A stretch of DNA of 64,000 nucleotides from Schauerella aestuarii (lineage in GTDB: Bacteria > Pseudomonadota > Gammaproteobacteria > Burkholderiales > Burkholderiaceae_B), in assembly GCF_009866805.1 (NCBI RefSeq), contig NZ_SIZW01000037.1, positions 124,001-188,000 of the forward strand, in the 5' to 3' direction. Positions 54,350 to 62,728 of this stretch are shown one piece after another. The position numbers were made by a program, and so were the translations under genes. Position 1 is the stretch's first letter. Each line of letters opens with the position of its first letter. The notes under the pieces were generated by a model. That model ran no database searches. It was not told the DNA's origin and worked only from the letters and a program-made list of their open reading frames with translations.

Positions 54350-55306
54350 TCACCGCAATACCCGCCAGGCGGCGAACGCCACCATGGCCAGAGCCCCCAC
54401 TCTCAGCGGACTGCCCTTCTTGCGGGCCGCCTCGCGAAAGCCGCCATCCACAGCGTGCCCGGCCGAAGGCGCGTACAGATTGCCGTCCGTGTTGCGCGCA
54501 CGCTTGGCACGCCGAAAACCGATGTCCATCAATATGCGCGTGATCCTGGCCGACACATCGGGGGCCACGCTATGCGCCAGCCGCACCGGCCAGGCGATGC
54601 CGCCCACCAACGTGGACGCACGCGGGCGGTAGGCGAGTTCGACCACCCGATGCGCCACTTCGCGCGGGTCCAGCATCGGCGGCGGCGGGGCCAGATACTT
54701 GCCGGTGTAGTTGCCGCCATGTGCCACGCCCGGGGTATCCACAAAAGTGGGATACACCTCGCATACCTGGATGCCGGGCATGTCGGACACCTCGGCCCGG
54801 ATCGACTCCGAAAATCCCCGCAGCCCGAATTTGCTGGCCGAATAGGCTGCAGCATAGGGTGCGCCAGTCCAGCCGCCGAGCGAAATCATATTGATCAGAA
54901 TCCCGCGCCGGCGTCGCCGAAAGTGCGGCAGGACCGCATGCGTGCCGTACATGTGACCGAGCAGATTGGCCTCGATCACCCGTTTGTGTGCGGCGACCGG
55001 CACCTCTTCGAATGCCCCCACGGCGCCGATGCCCACATTGTTCACCCAGATATCGATCTGACCGAACGCACCGATCGCCTCGCTGGCGAGTGCCGACACC
55101 TGATCGGGATCGGTCACGTCGGTACGCACGACCAGCGCATCGCCCCCTGCTGCCCGGCAGGCCAGTCGCACAACATCCAATGCCGCCTCATCGCGCGCTG
55201 CCAGCACCACATTCATGCCGCGGCGGGCGAAGCCGATGGCCGTCGCCCGGCCGATGCCGCTGGATGCCCCTGTGATGACTACCGTTCGTGCCGTGCGCCT
55301 GTTCAT
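54350..55306 (-). CDS. Short-chain dehydrogenase/reductase
   Basis: 318 residues. Cofactor motif TGASSGIG (residues 12-19), NNVG (89-92), catalytic Ser142, Tyr155 and Lys159 in YAAAYSASK. A C-terminal extension of about 70 residues beyond the usual SDR core ends in a hydrophobic helix (VGALAMVAFAAWRVLR), so it may be membrane-attached. Oxidoreductase substrate unknown. ATG at 55306. Confidence 0.9.
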   Translation of the reverse strand: MNRRTARTVVITGASSGIGRATAIGFARRGMNVVLAARDEAALDVVRLACRAAGGDALVVRTDVTDPDQVSALASEAIGAFGQIDIWVNNVGIGAVGAFEEVPVAAHKRVIEANLLGHMYGTHAVLPHFRRRRRGILINMISLGGWTGAPYAAAYSASKFGLRGFSESIRAEVSDMPGIQVCEVYPTFVDTPGVAHGGNYTGKYLAPPPPMLDPREVAHRVVELAYRPRASTLVGGIAWPVRLAHSVAPDVSARITRILMDIGFRRAKRARNTDGNLYAPSAGHAVDGGFREAARKKGSPLRVGALAMVAFAAWRVLR

Positions 55307-55451
55307 GATTACCGTCCCAAAGGTTGAGTTCGGCGTCATGCGGGCATCTGCTGTGCCCAACCGTCGGATGGCGGTGCCGTCACTATGCCCGATGGCGGGC
55401 TGCCACCTGCGAGTGCTAAAACCGAAGCACTCTCACCCCAAGGACATTGCG

Positions 55452-56060
55452 ATGCCATGGCATCTGCTGGGCGCCCTGGGCGACTCCAAGCTCCTGCTCC
55501 CCACCGCGTTGGTCACCTTTGCCTGCGCCGAACATCACGCCCGGCCTGCGGTGCGCCGCTGGCTCCTGGCGGTTGCCTGTGCGGCAGGACTGGTCGTCGC
55601 GACCAAGCTCGCGTTCATGGGATGGGGCCTGGGCTCGCCCGCTCTCAATTTCACCGGCATCAGCGGCCACGCGATGCTGTCGGCGGCGATCTATCCCTTG
55701 CTCGGCTATGGCCTGGGCATGGGGCACTCGCCGCGACTGGCGCGATACCTCCTGCTGGCCGGCTTTGCGTTGGCCCTGTTGATTGCGCAGTCGCGCGTCA
55801 TGACCGTCGCGCACTCGATCTCCGAAAGCGTGGTGGGCTTCGCGCTGGGTAGCCTCGTTGCGGCCTACGGCTGGCGCCAATGGCCGGTCGAGGCCGGCAT
55901 GCGCACCCGGGCTGCCTTGGTGCTGATCGGCGGGGTTGCCGTCATGTTTTGGGCGCTGGGATCTGAGTACGATGTGCATCATCGGATCGTCAACATGGCC
56001 GAAAAGCTCAGCGGCGAACCTGAAGCCTATCGCCGCGAACATCTGGTGCAGCCGCGCTAA
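55452..56060 (+). CDS. PAP2-family membrane phosphatase, degenerate third motif
   Basis: 202 residues, about five helices. The second motif is present as SGHAM (nucleophile-neighbouring His) and the third as SRVMTVAHSISESVVG: the Ser, Arg and His are kept but the usual Asp is replaced by Ser/Glu. The first KxxxxxxRP motif is not obvious. AAGGAC precedes the ATG. This could be an inactive or altered lipid phosphatase. Confidence 0.75.
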   Translation: MPWHLLGALGDSKLLLPTALVTFACAEHHARPAVRRWLLAVACAAGLVVATKLAFMGWGLGSPALNFTGISGHAMLSAAIYPLLGYGLGMGHSPRLARYLLLAGFALALLIAQSRVMTVAHSISESVVGFALGSLVAAYGWRQWPVEAGMRTRAALVLIGGVAVMFWALGSEYDVHHRIVNMAEKLSGEPEAYRREHLVQPR

Positions 56061-56303
56061 GGCCCGCCGATCGAGAGCGGCGCCGCCCTCTTTGCCGGCA
56101 TCGATACCGGCATCGATACCGACATCAATATGGGGCATCAATAGGGCCTCGAAATCGATATTGAAATCGACGTCACAGGCAGCAATCCGTCAGTTTCAGG
56201 TCAGTTTCAATCCAAAACGTAAAACAAATCCAAGAAACGTACGGGCTTGATATCTTAGCTTCCCGGCTCGACAAGCCCAGCACCCAATCCACGGGGGCCA
56301 CTC

Positions 56304-56582
56304 ATGAACCTAGACGAAGCGTTCGAGCATCTCAAGGATGCCGCCGCAACTTTTCGGCAGTTTGAAGTGTATAAATCGGCGCCGCTCGCATCGCAGCAAT
56401 ACGCCACGTTCGCGCGCGCAACGCAAAACCTCCGGCATGCCCAGGTCATTCTGAATCGTGCGCTGCAGGAGCAAAAACAGGGACTGCTTTTTCCCTGGAA
56501 CGACGACCCCGGATCAGACCACTGGAAGCCGCCGACAGGACTGCTCTCCACCCGCCACACGGCGAACTCGCATCAGGATTGA
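56304..56582 (+). CDS. Small hypothetical protein, 92 residues
   Basis: Helical N-terminal half (LDEAFEHLKDAAATFRQFEVYK, split at 22) and a polar C-terminal half ending in HTANSHQD. GGGGG precedes the ATG. No membrane segment, signal peptide or family match known to me. The 243-base gap before it has short repeated CATCGATACC units and no other gene. Confidence 0.5.
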   Translation: MNLDEAFEHLKDAAATFRQFEVYKSAPLASQQYATFARATQNLRHAQVILNRALQEQKQGLLFPWNDDPGSDHWKPPTGLLSTRHTANSHQD

Positions 56583-56819
56583 TTGCCTGATCCCCGCCAC
56601 CTGCGACCGATCACGGCCTACCATGCGATCGCACAGGCGATCTCGTTACCGAACATAACGAAACCGGACTTCTGCACGGCGCATCACTATGCTGCGCCTG
56701 CCTTCCCGCTGTGGGCGGCACGGCGCTGCCGGCCGCTGCGGCAACGGCGCCGAATCACATTCAAAGCCGTTGCCGATTTCGACATGATCCGGACCCGTTT
56801 CGCAGAAGGTAAGCGGGCA

Positions 56820-57551
56820 ATGCGCCAAGGCCTGGCCAGCGCGTTGTTCATCCTTGTTTGCACCCATGCCGGCGCCGCCGACCGCCCCTGGCTCACCGCC
56901 GACGTGCTGGCGCAGGACAGCAGCCGGTGGCCGGATGTTGCCGTCATGTTGCACATCACCGATGTGGATGGCTCTGGTGAACACAGCCCGAGCGACGACA
57001 CCAATCTCCCCAATCCGCTGAACCCGTTCGACTGCTTCACGCCCGGCGACCCCAAGCGCGCTTGCTGGCGTGTGAGTCTGACGCAAGACGGCCAGGCGTT
57101 AGCCGTTCTGCAGCAAAAGACGGTGGTCGATCTGGATCAGTTGCGCAAGCAGTATCTGTGGCTGGTATATCGCGCCACAGGCGAGCCGGCCCAGCAAGCA
57201 CCCGTGACGCTGTCTCTGATGCGCATCACGCGTAACGGCGTGGTCGACGCGGCGCCCATTCATCCAGGCCGCGATCGCATCGCGCTCGAGAATGTACCGG
57301 TGGCCAGTATCGCGGCCTCTCCCTGGCCATACCTGTTGCCGCTTGCCGAGCAACGCTTGAGCGTTGCCGAACGCCGCATGTCACCCGAACAAGACCAACA
57401 GGCCCTGCCCGAACTGTGGTCCGCAATGAGCGACCGCGACTGCCAGTTCGAGGTCGCGGCGGGGCTGGATGACGCCGACGGCTGCCGCTACGAACATATC
57501 CGCATGCAAGTCGATGCATTGGCCCAGGCCCGGCTCGGGAGCGGCAAATGA
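56820..57551 (+). CDS. Secreted protein, paralogue of the LprI-like gene
   Basis: 243 residues. Signal peptide about 1-20 (ALFILVCTHAGAA). The first half matches the downstream paralogue (SSRWPDVAVMLHITD against AMWPEVRLVLRVND; KRACWRVSL against KGVCWRIVT; LRKQYLWLVYR against AAQYLWVHYR), and both keep two cysteine pairs. The second half is shorter and more diverged than the LprI domain but ends with a Cys-containing helix (SDRDCQFEVA, DGCRYEHI). Overlaps the next start by four bases. Function unknown. Confidence 0.75.
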   Translation: MRQGLASALFILVCTHAGAADRPWLTADVLAQDSSRWPDVAVMLHITDVDGSGEHSPSDDTNLPNPLNPFDCFTPGDPKRACWRVSLTQDGQALAVLQQKTVVDLDQLRKQYLWLVYRATGEPAQQAPVTLSLMRITRNGVVDAAPIHPGRDRIALENVPVASIAASPWPYLLPLAEQRLSVAERRMSPEQDQQALPELWSAMSDRDCQFEVAAGLDDADGCRYEHIRMQVDALAQARLGSGK

Positions 57552-58282
57552 GCAGTCGTGCCTTGATCGCCTGCATGCTGATGATGTTGAGTTGCGGCTG
57601 GGCGCACGCGGAGGGTTTTTTCCGTGCCGAACTTGAAGCGGTCGATCTGGCCATGTGGCCGGAGGTACGACTCGTTCTGCGCGTGAACGACGAAAGCGCC
57701 GAAAGCAATCTGGATGATGGAACCGCGTTACCCAATGTTTACAGCGACAAGGATTGCCCCAAGGGTGTTTGCTGGCGCATCGTGACGGTGGAAGAAGACA
57801 GCATGCCGGTCACCGTGATTGCCCAGCAAACGGCACCGAACCTCCCTCGCAGCGCCGCACAATACCTGTGGGTGCACTACCGCTCCAATCAACCGCAGCG
57901 CGGAAACTTCGAATTGGGCGTGGCGCTGGAAACGGCGTCTGGCGGCAATCGCACGGCTGCAGATCAGCCCACGCTCTATCCGGACGACGTGGCAGACAAC
58001 GACAGCATCCGACACAGTCCGTGGCCGTTTCTGCAAAAGACCTGGGATGCAGAATTGAATGCGCACTATGGCGCCTTGCGCGATGCGATTTCCGGTGCGC
58101 CGAAGACGGCGCTCGTACAGGCCCAGCGCACCTGGATCCGATACCGAAACGCCTTCTGCGCGGGGCTGTCCGATGGCGGCAGTACCGACGCCCGTGCGCA
58201 GTGCCTGGCGCTGCGCAGCGCGCAACGCTCGGCCTACCTGCGCGACGCAAGCCACTTTCTGGATGGCCGGCGCAGTCGTTGA
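57548..58282 (+). CDS. LprI-like (DUF1311) secreted protein
   Basis: 244 residues. Signal peptide ends WAHAE. The C-terminal half is the LprI N-terminal/DUF1311 domain: KTWDAELNAHYGALRDAIS, then ALVQAQRTWIRYRNAFCAG with the typical W-x-x-(F/Y)R and Cys, and a final CLALRSAQRSAYL helix. Such proteins include lysozyme inhibitors of mycobacteria and Gram-negative envelope proteins. Translationally coupled to its paralogue. Confidence 0.85.
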   Translation: MSSRALIACMLMMLSCGWAHAEGFFRAELEAVDLAMWPEVRLVLRVNDESAESNLDDGTALPNVYSDKDCPKGVCWRIVTVEEDSMPVTVIAQQTAPNLPRSAAQYLWVHYRSNQPQRGNFELGVALETASGGNRTAADQPTLYPDDVADNDSIRHSPWPFLQKTWDAELNAHYGALRDAISGAPKTALVQAQRTWIRYRNAFCAGLSDGGSTDARAQCLALRSAQRSAYLRDASHFLDGRRSR

Positions 58283-58299
58283 CGCAACGGCCGGCGGCC

Positions 58300-60021
58300 T
58301 CAACGCAGATTGGTCTTCGCCAGCTCGATCACCTCATCGCCACGCCCGCTCATGACCGCGCGCAACGCGAAAAGGCTGAAGCCTTTGGCCTGCGCCAGCT
58401 CGATCTTCGGCGGCATGGCAAGCTCGTACTTCGACACCACCACGTCCACCACCGCCGGGCCCGGATGATCCAGTGCCTGCCTGAGCGCCGCCTCGAGGCT
58501 CTGCGAATCGTTGACCCGGATTCCGAGGATGCCCGATGCATTGGCAATCGCTGCGAAATCGGTTTTGCTCAGATCGACGTTGGTGTCCACGTAGCCGGCC
58601 GCTTTCAACTCCATCGAGACGAAGCCGAGCAAGCTGTTGTTGAACACGATGATCTTGATCGGCAGATTGAGTTGCCGGGCACTCAGCAAGTCGCCCATCA
58701 ACATCGAGAGCCCGCCGTCGCCCGACATCGAAATCACCTGACGTTGCGGATGCGCAGACTGTGCGCCTAACGCTTGCGGCATGGCGTTGGCCATGGAGCC
58801 GTGGTTGAACGAGCCATGCAACTGCCGCTTGCCGTTCATGGTGAGATAGCGCGCCGCCCACACGGTTGGCGTACCTACGTCGGCCGTGAAGATCGCGTCA
58901 TCCTCCGCCAGCTCGTCGAGCAATCGCGTGAGGTATTGCGGATGCACGGGTTCGCCGGCTTTGGATGGCGTGGCCAGTTCGTCCAGACCTTCCCGTGCGG
59001 AGGCATAGTGTTTGAGGGCATTGTCCAGAAAGCGCCGATTGGTGTGGCGCTGCAGTTTGGGCAGGAGCACCGTCAACGTCTCCTTCACGCCGCCCACCAG
59101 GCCAAGTTCGAGCGGCGTGCGCCGCCCAAGCTGCGCGCCTTTCAGATCGACCTGCACAATCTTGGCATCCGTAGGATAGAAATTGCGGTAAGGGAAATCG
59201 CAGCCGAGGAGCAGCAACGTGTCGCAAGACATCATCGCGTGATACCCCGAGCTGAAACCGATCAGCCCCGTCATCCCCACATCGAAGGGGTTGTCGTATT
59301 CGATGTACTGCTTGCCGCGCAGCGCATGCACCACTGGCGCGCCGAGCGTATCGGCCAAGGCGACCACTTCATCGTGCGCCCCGGCCGCACCGCTGCCGCA
59401 CATGATCGTCACCGCCTTGGAATCGTCCAGCAGCGTGACAAGACGATCGATATCGGCGCTGGCCGGCACCACCCAGGGCGGCGAGGCTTCGGTCCAATGC
59501 GGCGCTTCGTCGGGTCCGTCACTCAACGCCACATCGCCGGGCAGCACGATCACGGCCACGCCGCGTTCCTGGATAGCGGTGCGCATCGCCCGCTCGAGCA
59601 CACGCGGGAACTGCGCTGCATTGGAGACGAGTTCAACATAATGGCTGCATTCCTTGAAAAGCTCCTGAGGATGCGTTTCCTGGAAATAGCCCAGTCCGAT
59701 TTCAGACGACGGAATATGCGCGGCAATCGCCAACACCGGTTGATGGTTGCGATGGCAATCGAAAAGGCCATTGATCAAGTGCAGGTTGCCCGGACCGCAA
59801 CTGCCGGCGCACACGGCCAGCCGACCCGTTGAGGCGGCCTCCGCGCCGGCGGCAAAAGCGGCCACCTCTTCATGCCGCGTGTGCATCCATTCGATGGACT
59901 TGAGCTTTTCGAGGCTGAACGCCAAGCCATTGAGGCTGTCGCCCGTGACACCCCATACTCGCTCCACGCCCGCCTGCTGCAGTGTTTGCGCCAGATAATC
60001 CGCGATATTGCCCTTGGCCAT
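58300..60021 (-). CDS. poxB: Pyruvate dehydrogenase (quinone) / pyruvate oxidase
   Basis: 573 residues, near the 572 of E. coli PoxB. Thiamine-binding Glu in [16 protein letters not shown], glycine-rich [14 protein letters not shown], the GDG motif [11 protein letters not shown] with distal Asn (VFNN), and a C-terminal membrane-binding helix region. Converts pyruvate to acetate and CO2, passing electrons via FAD to ubiquinone. GGGAG precedes ATG 60021. Stationary-phase or acid-stress type gene by analogy. Confidence 0.95.
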   Translation of the reverse strand: MAKGNIADYLAQTLQQAGVERVWGVTGDSLNGLAFSLEKLKSIEWMHTRHEEVAAFAAGAEAASTGRLAVCAGSCGPGNLHLINGLFDCHRNHQPVLAIAAHIPSSEIGLGYFQETHPQELFKECSHYVELVSNAAQFPRVLERAMRTAIQERGVAVIVLPGDVALSDGPDEAPHWTEASPPWVVPASADIDRLVTLLDDSKAVTIMCGSGAAGAHDEVVALADTLGAPVVHALRGKQYIEYDNPFDVGMTGLIGFSSGYHAMMSCDTLLLLGCDFPYRNFYPTDAKIVQVDLKGAQLGRRTPLELGLVGGVKETLTVLLPKLQRHTNRRFLDNALKHYASAREGLDELATPSKAGEPVHPQYLTRLLDELAEDDAIFTADVGTPTVWAARYLTMNGKRQLHGSFNHGSMANAMPQALGAQSAHPQRQVISMSGDGGLSMLMGDLLSARQLNLPIKIIVFNNSLLGFVSMELKAAGYVDTNVDLSKTDFAAIANASGILGIRVNDSQSLEAALRQALDHPGPAVVDVVVSKYELAMPPKIELAQAKGFSLFALRAVMSGRGDEVIELAKTNLR

Positions 60022-60271
60022 GCTTGCTCCCAGAAATACGAGTGAACTCACCACGCTTATTGCAGTGCAGCGTGCATTCGACGTGCCTGCCCGACTCACA
60101 TGATGCGCGCATTGCAAACCCTGAGGCTGCATGAAGATCGGCTCACAAACAACACTCCCGGAAAGAATGATTTTGTGAAACATAAAGTTGCTATATCCTA
60201 CGGCAACCCAAAATACAGCGAATGGCGGTGGGCGCACGACGTCCTGCTTTTTCGCATGCTCTTAGGATGGA

Positions 60272-61798
60272 GTGGTGACCGCAAAGGCTCGCGCGGCGAT
60301 CTCGTTGTTGCTATGCGCCGCGATTGGATGCGGCGTGGGCGCCATCGTCGGCCGCCACGTGGCGTTCCAACATGCCGATCACGAACTCGGTGCCGTCAAC
60401 GCCGAAGTTCTGAAGATGGCCATGCAGATTGCCAACGAGGGCAAAATGGCCCTGCGCGAGGCCACCCAATCCACCTTGCCGCCCTGCTCGGCCGCCGATC
60501 TGCTCGAACTCCGCGCGTTGTTCTTCCGCTTTCGGTACATGCGCGACATTGGGCGCGTGATTGACGGCCAGCTCGTGTGTTCAGCCGTGTGGGGCACCTT
60601 GCGCCAGCAGCTTGCCGTTCCGCCTGAAGATTACGTCGCCACGCAAGGCACCAGACTGTGGAAAGACCGTGCCAATCTGGTCGACGACCGGATCACCAAC
60701 GATATGGCCGCGGCCGGCAACGCCATCGTGTTCACGTCGCCAATCGCCTTCGATGGCCTGTCGATCGGGGGCTTTGACGCAACGGTCATCACGCGCCAGG
60801 GCGATTATGTTTTTCGCACCTTCGGCGATACGATCGACGCCGACCTCCTGCACCGCACGCCCAGCCGGTTTGCGTGGTCTTCCGAGCGCTTGAAAACGGT
60901 CTGCTCGAACGCGCAAGCCTCCGATATCTGCGTCATTACACGTCTGGACGCGTCGCCGCTGCTCGCCACAAACTACCTGCATTTCGGGCTGACGGGCACG
61001 GTGACCGCCTTGCTGCTTTCGATGCTGTGGCTGATGTTCTTCACCCCATCGCGTGAAGTGCGCACCCGTCTCGCCACTGCGCTGAAGCGCGGCGAACTGA
61101 CCATCGTGTATCAGCCGCTCAGATCGTTCGGACAGAACCGGCTGGAGGGGTTCGAAGCGCTCGTGCGATGGCACGACCGCGTGCTGGGAGATGTGCCACC
61201 GTCGACCTTCGTTCCCCTGGCTGAAGAAATGGGCCTGGGCGGGAAGTTGACGCGTCTGGTCACGCAACGCGCGGTCGCCGAACTGGCGCAGCAGCTCCGT
61301 GACGGCCATCATCGTTACCTGAGCATCAATGTGTCGGCCGCCGATGTGATCGATACGTCGTACCACGCTTTTCTGAACGACCGCGTTGCCCAGCATGGCA
61401 TCGCCACGCATCAACTCGCCCTGGAGATCACGGAACGATCCACGGTAGGCTTCGACGATCTGGCCACCAACATCGGCCGTTTGCTCACACTGGGCTTCAA
61501 GGTTTTCATCGATGATTTCGGCACCGGCTATTCCAGCCTCGCCTATCTGTCGAACCTGCCGGTGAGCGCCATCAAACTCGATCGGCAGTTCACCCAATCG
61601 ATCGGCACGCACTCCCCATCGCTTCTCATCGTCAATCACGTAATCGACATCTCCGACTCGCTGGGGCTGCTGCTCATTTTCGAGGGGATCGAAACGGCCG
61701 AGCAATGGCGTTATCTGGCCGAACGCGTGCCCGGCGCCGTGGGGCAAGGCTGGCTGATCGGCCGGCCCGCCAGCGCGGCCGAATTGGCCTGGCACTAG
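60272..61798 (+). CDS. CSS-motif EAL cyclic-di-GMP phosphodiesterase
   Basis: 508 residues. Two membrane helices flank a periplasmic CSS-type domain (first VCSAVWG, with CSS as CSA, and a second cysteine in VCSNAQASDIC). The cytoplasmic EAL domain is intact: EAL in FEALVRWH, metal ligands Asn, Glu (LEITE), DDFGTGYSS, catalytic Lys in KLDRQF and Glu in EGIETAEQ. In E. coli CSS-EAL proteins are regulated by periplasmic disulfide reduction. GTG start with GGAG. Confidence 0.92.
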   Translation: MVTAKARAAISLLLCAAIGCGVGAIVGRHVAFQHADHELGAVNAEVLKMAMQIANEGKMALREATQSTLPPCSAADLLELRALFFRFRYMRDIGRVIDGQLVCSAVWGTLRQQLAVPPEDYVATQGTRLWKDRANLVDDRITNDMAAAGNAIVFTSPIAFDGLSIGGFDATVITRQGDYVFRTFGDTIDADLLHRTPSRFAWSSERLKTVCSNAQASDICVITRLDASPLLATNYLHFGLTGTVTALLLSMLWLMFFTPSREVRTRLATALKRGELTIVYQPLRSFGQNRLEGFEALVRWHDRVLGDVPPSTFVPLAEEMGLGGKLTRLVTQRAVAELAQQLRDGHHRYLSINVSAADVIDTSYHAFLNDRVAQHGIATHQLALEITERSTVGFDDLATNIGRLLTLGFKVFIDDFGTGYSSLAYLSNLPVSAIKLDRQFTQSIGTHSPSLLIVNHVIDISDSLGLLLIFEGIETAEQWRYLAERVPGAVGQGWLIGRPASAAELAWH

Positions 61799-61962
61799 GC
61801 TCACGCCGTACCCCCCTATCGCACGCGCCATAGGCCGATTCGCCACGGGCGGGAGCGGGCGGGAGCGGGCCGTAGCGACCCGAATCGGGATGGCCCGGCC
61901 CGCAGGTGCGGGTGCAGGCCCGGCAAAGTGTAAACTCCTCGGTCTTTGACCCTGGTGGTAGC

Positions 61963-62718
61963 GTGCAAGAACTGCCGCGGCGCACAGGTTTTAGCGGCCC
62001 AAAGCTCATTCGCTTGCTTGCTCGCCTGACAGACGCCGAAGTCCCCGAATCCAGGCAATCGCCGTCGGACCGGCTGAGCTTATGGCTCGGCTGGACCGAC
62101 GCGATTGCGTTGTCTACGGCCCTGAGTCGCGCACCGGCATCGGCGCCTGCCGGCGCACGTCCGGACGAAGGCGCCGGCGCGCAGGAAAGCGCCCGGGTGC
62201 GGGCCTCGCTGGAACAGGCCATTGCCGGACCGAAACCCACTGTGGCAAACCGGCAACGGGGCGACCTGCGCGCGCCGCCCCAGGATAAGCGCAAGGCGGC
62301 GGAATACGCGGAGTACGCCACCTATCGCCAGCGCTACGTATCGCTGCAGCAGACGATGGAAATGAGCATCGGCACGCTGCGCATTCGTTTGCGCGCGATG
62401 CTGGCGGCCACCACGCCCGAGATGACGCAGCTTGCGGTGCTGGATGCCGTGATGGAACAAGGCCTGAGCGCCCGCGAACGCAGTCTGCTGGCGGGTGTGC
62501 CCAAATTGCTGGAAGGGCACTTCACGCGGCTGCGCGAGGCCGAGCAGGCCGCACTGACCGCATCGGCCGACGGCGACGCTGCAGAACGGCCGCTACCGGT
62601 TGCTCCCGGTACGTGGCTGGAAGTGTTCCGCAAGGATATGCAGACGGTATTGCACGCCGAATTGGATATTCGATTTCAACCGATTGAAGGGCTGCTTGCC
62701 GCCCTTCGCGACTGTTAA
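61963..62718 (+). CDS. DUF3348-family protein
   Basis: 251 residues. GTG start. LPRRTGFSGPKLIRLLARLTD and FGWLD-type LGWTDAIALSTALS open the domain; a Glu/Arg-rich middle (RQRYVSLQQTMEMSI) and ELDIRFQPIEGLLAAL end it. Cytoplasmic, function unknown. Always found beside DUF802 genes in Burkholderiales in my experience; here the stop is 10 bases before that gene. Confidence 0.82.
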   Translation: MQELPRRTGFSGPKLIRLLARLTDAEVPESRQSPSDRLSLWLGWTDAIALSTALSRAPASAPAGARPDEGAGAQESARVRASLEQAIAGPKPTVANRQRGDLRAPPQDKRKAAEYAEYATYRQRYVSLQQTMEMSIGTLRIRLRAMLAATTPEMTQLAVLDAVMEQGLSARERSLLAGVPKLLEGHFTRLREAEQAALTASADGDAAERPLPVAPGTWLEVFRKDMQTVLHAELDIRFQPIEGLLAALRDC

Positions 62719-62728
62719 CCCGGACGTC

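Noticed and set aside
56080-56170. Repeated CATCGATACC / ATCGATATT units
   Set aside because: Short imperfect direct repeats without spacers or gene association; not a CRISPR, attachment site or iteron array that I can support.
60120-60271. FliA-like TAAAGTT upstream of the EAL gene
   Set aside because: The -35-like element is present near 60185 but no matching GCCGATAA -10 element follows at correct spacing.
61850-61885. GGGAGCGGGC tandem units between the EAL and DUF3348 genes
   Set aside because: Only two short copies; too little for a repeat element or CRISPR, and no promoter assignment could be supported.
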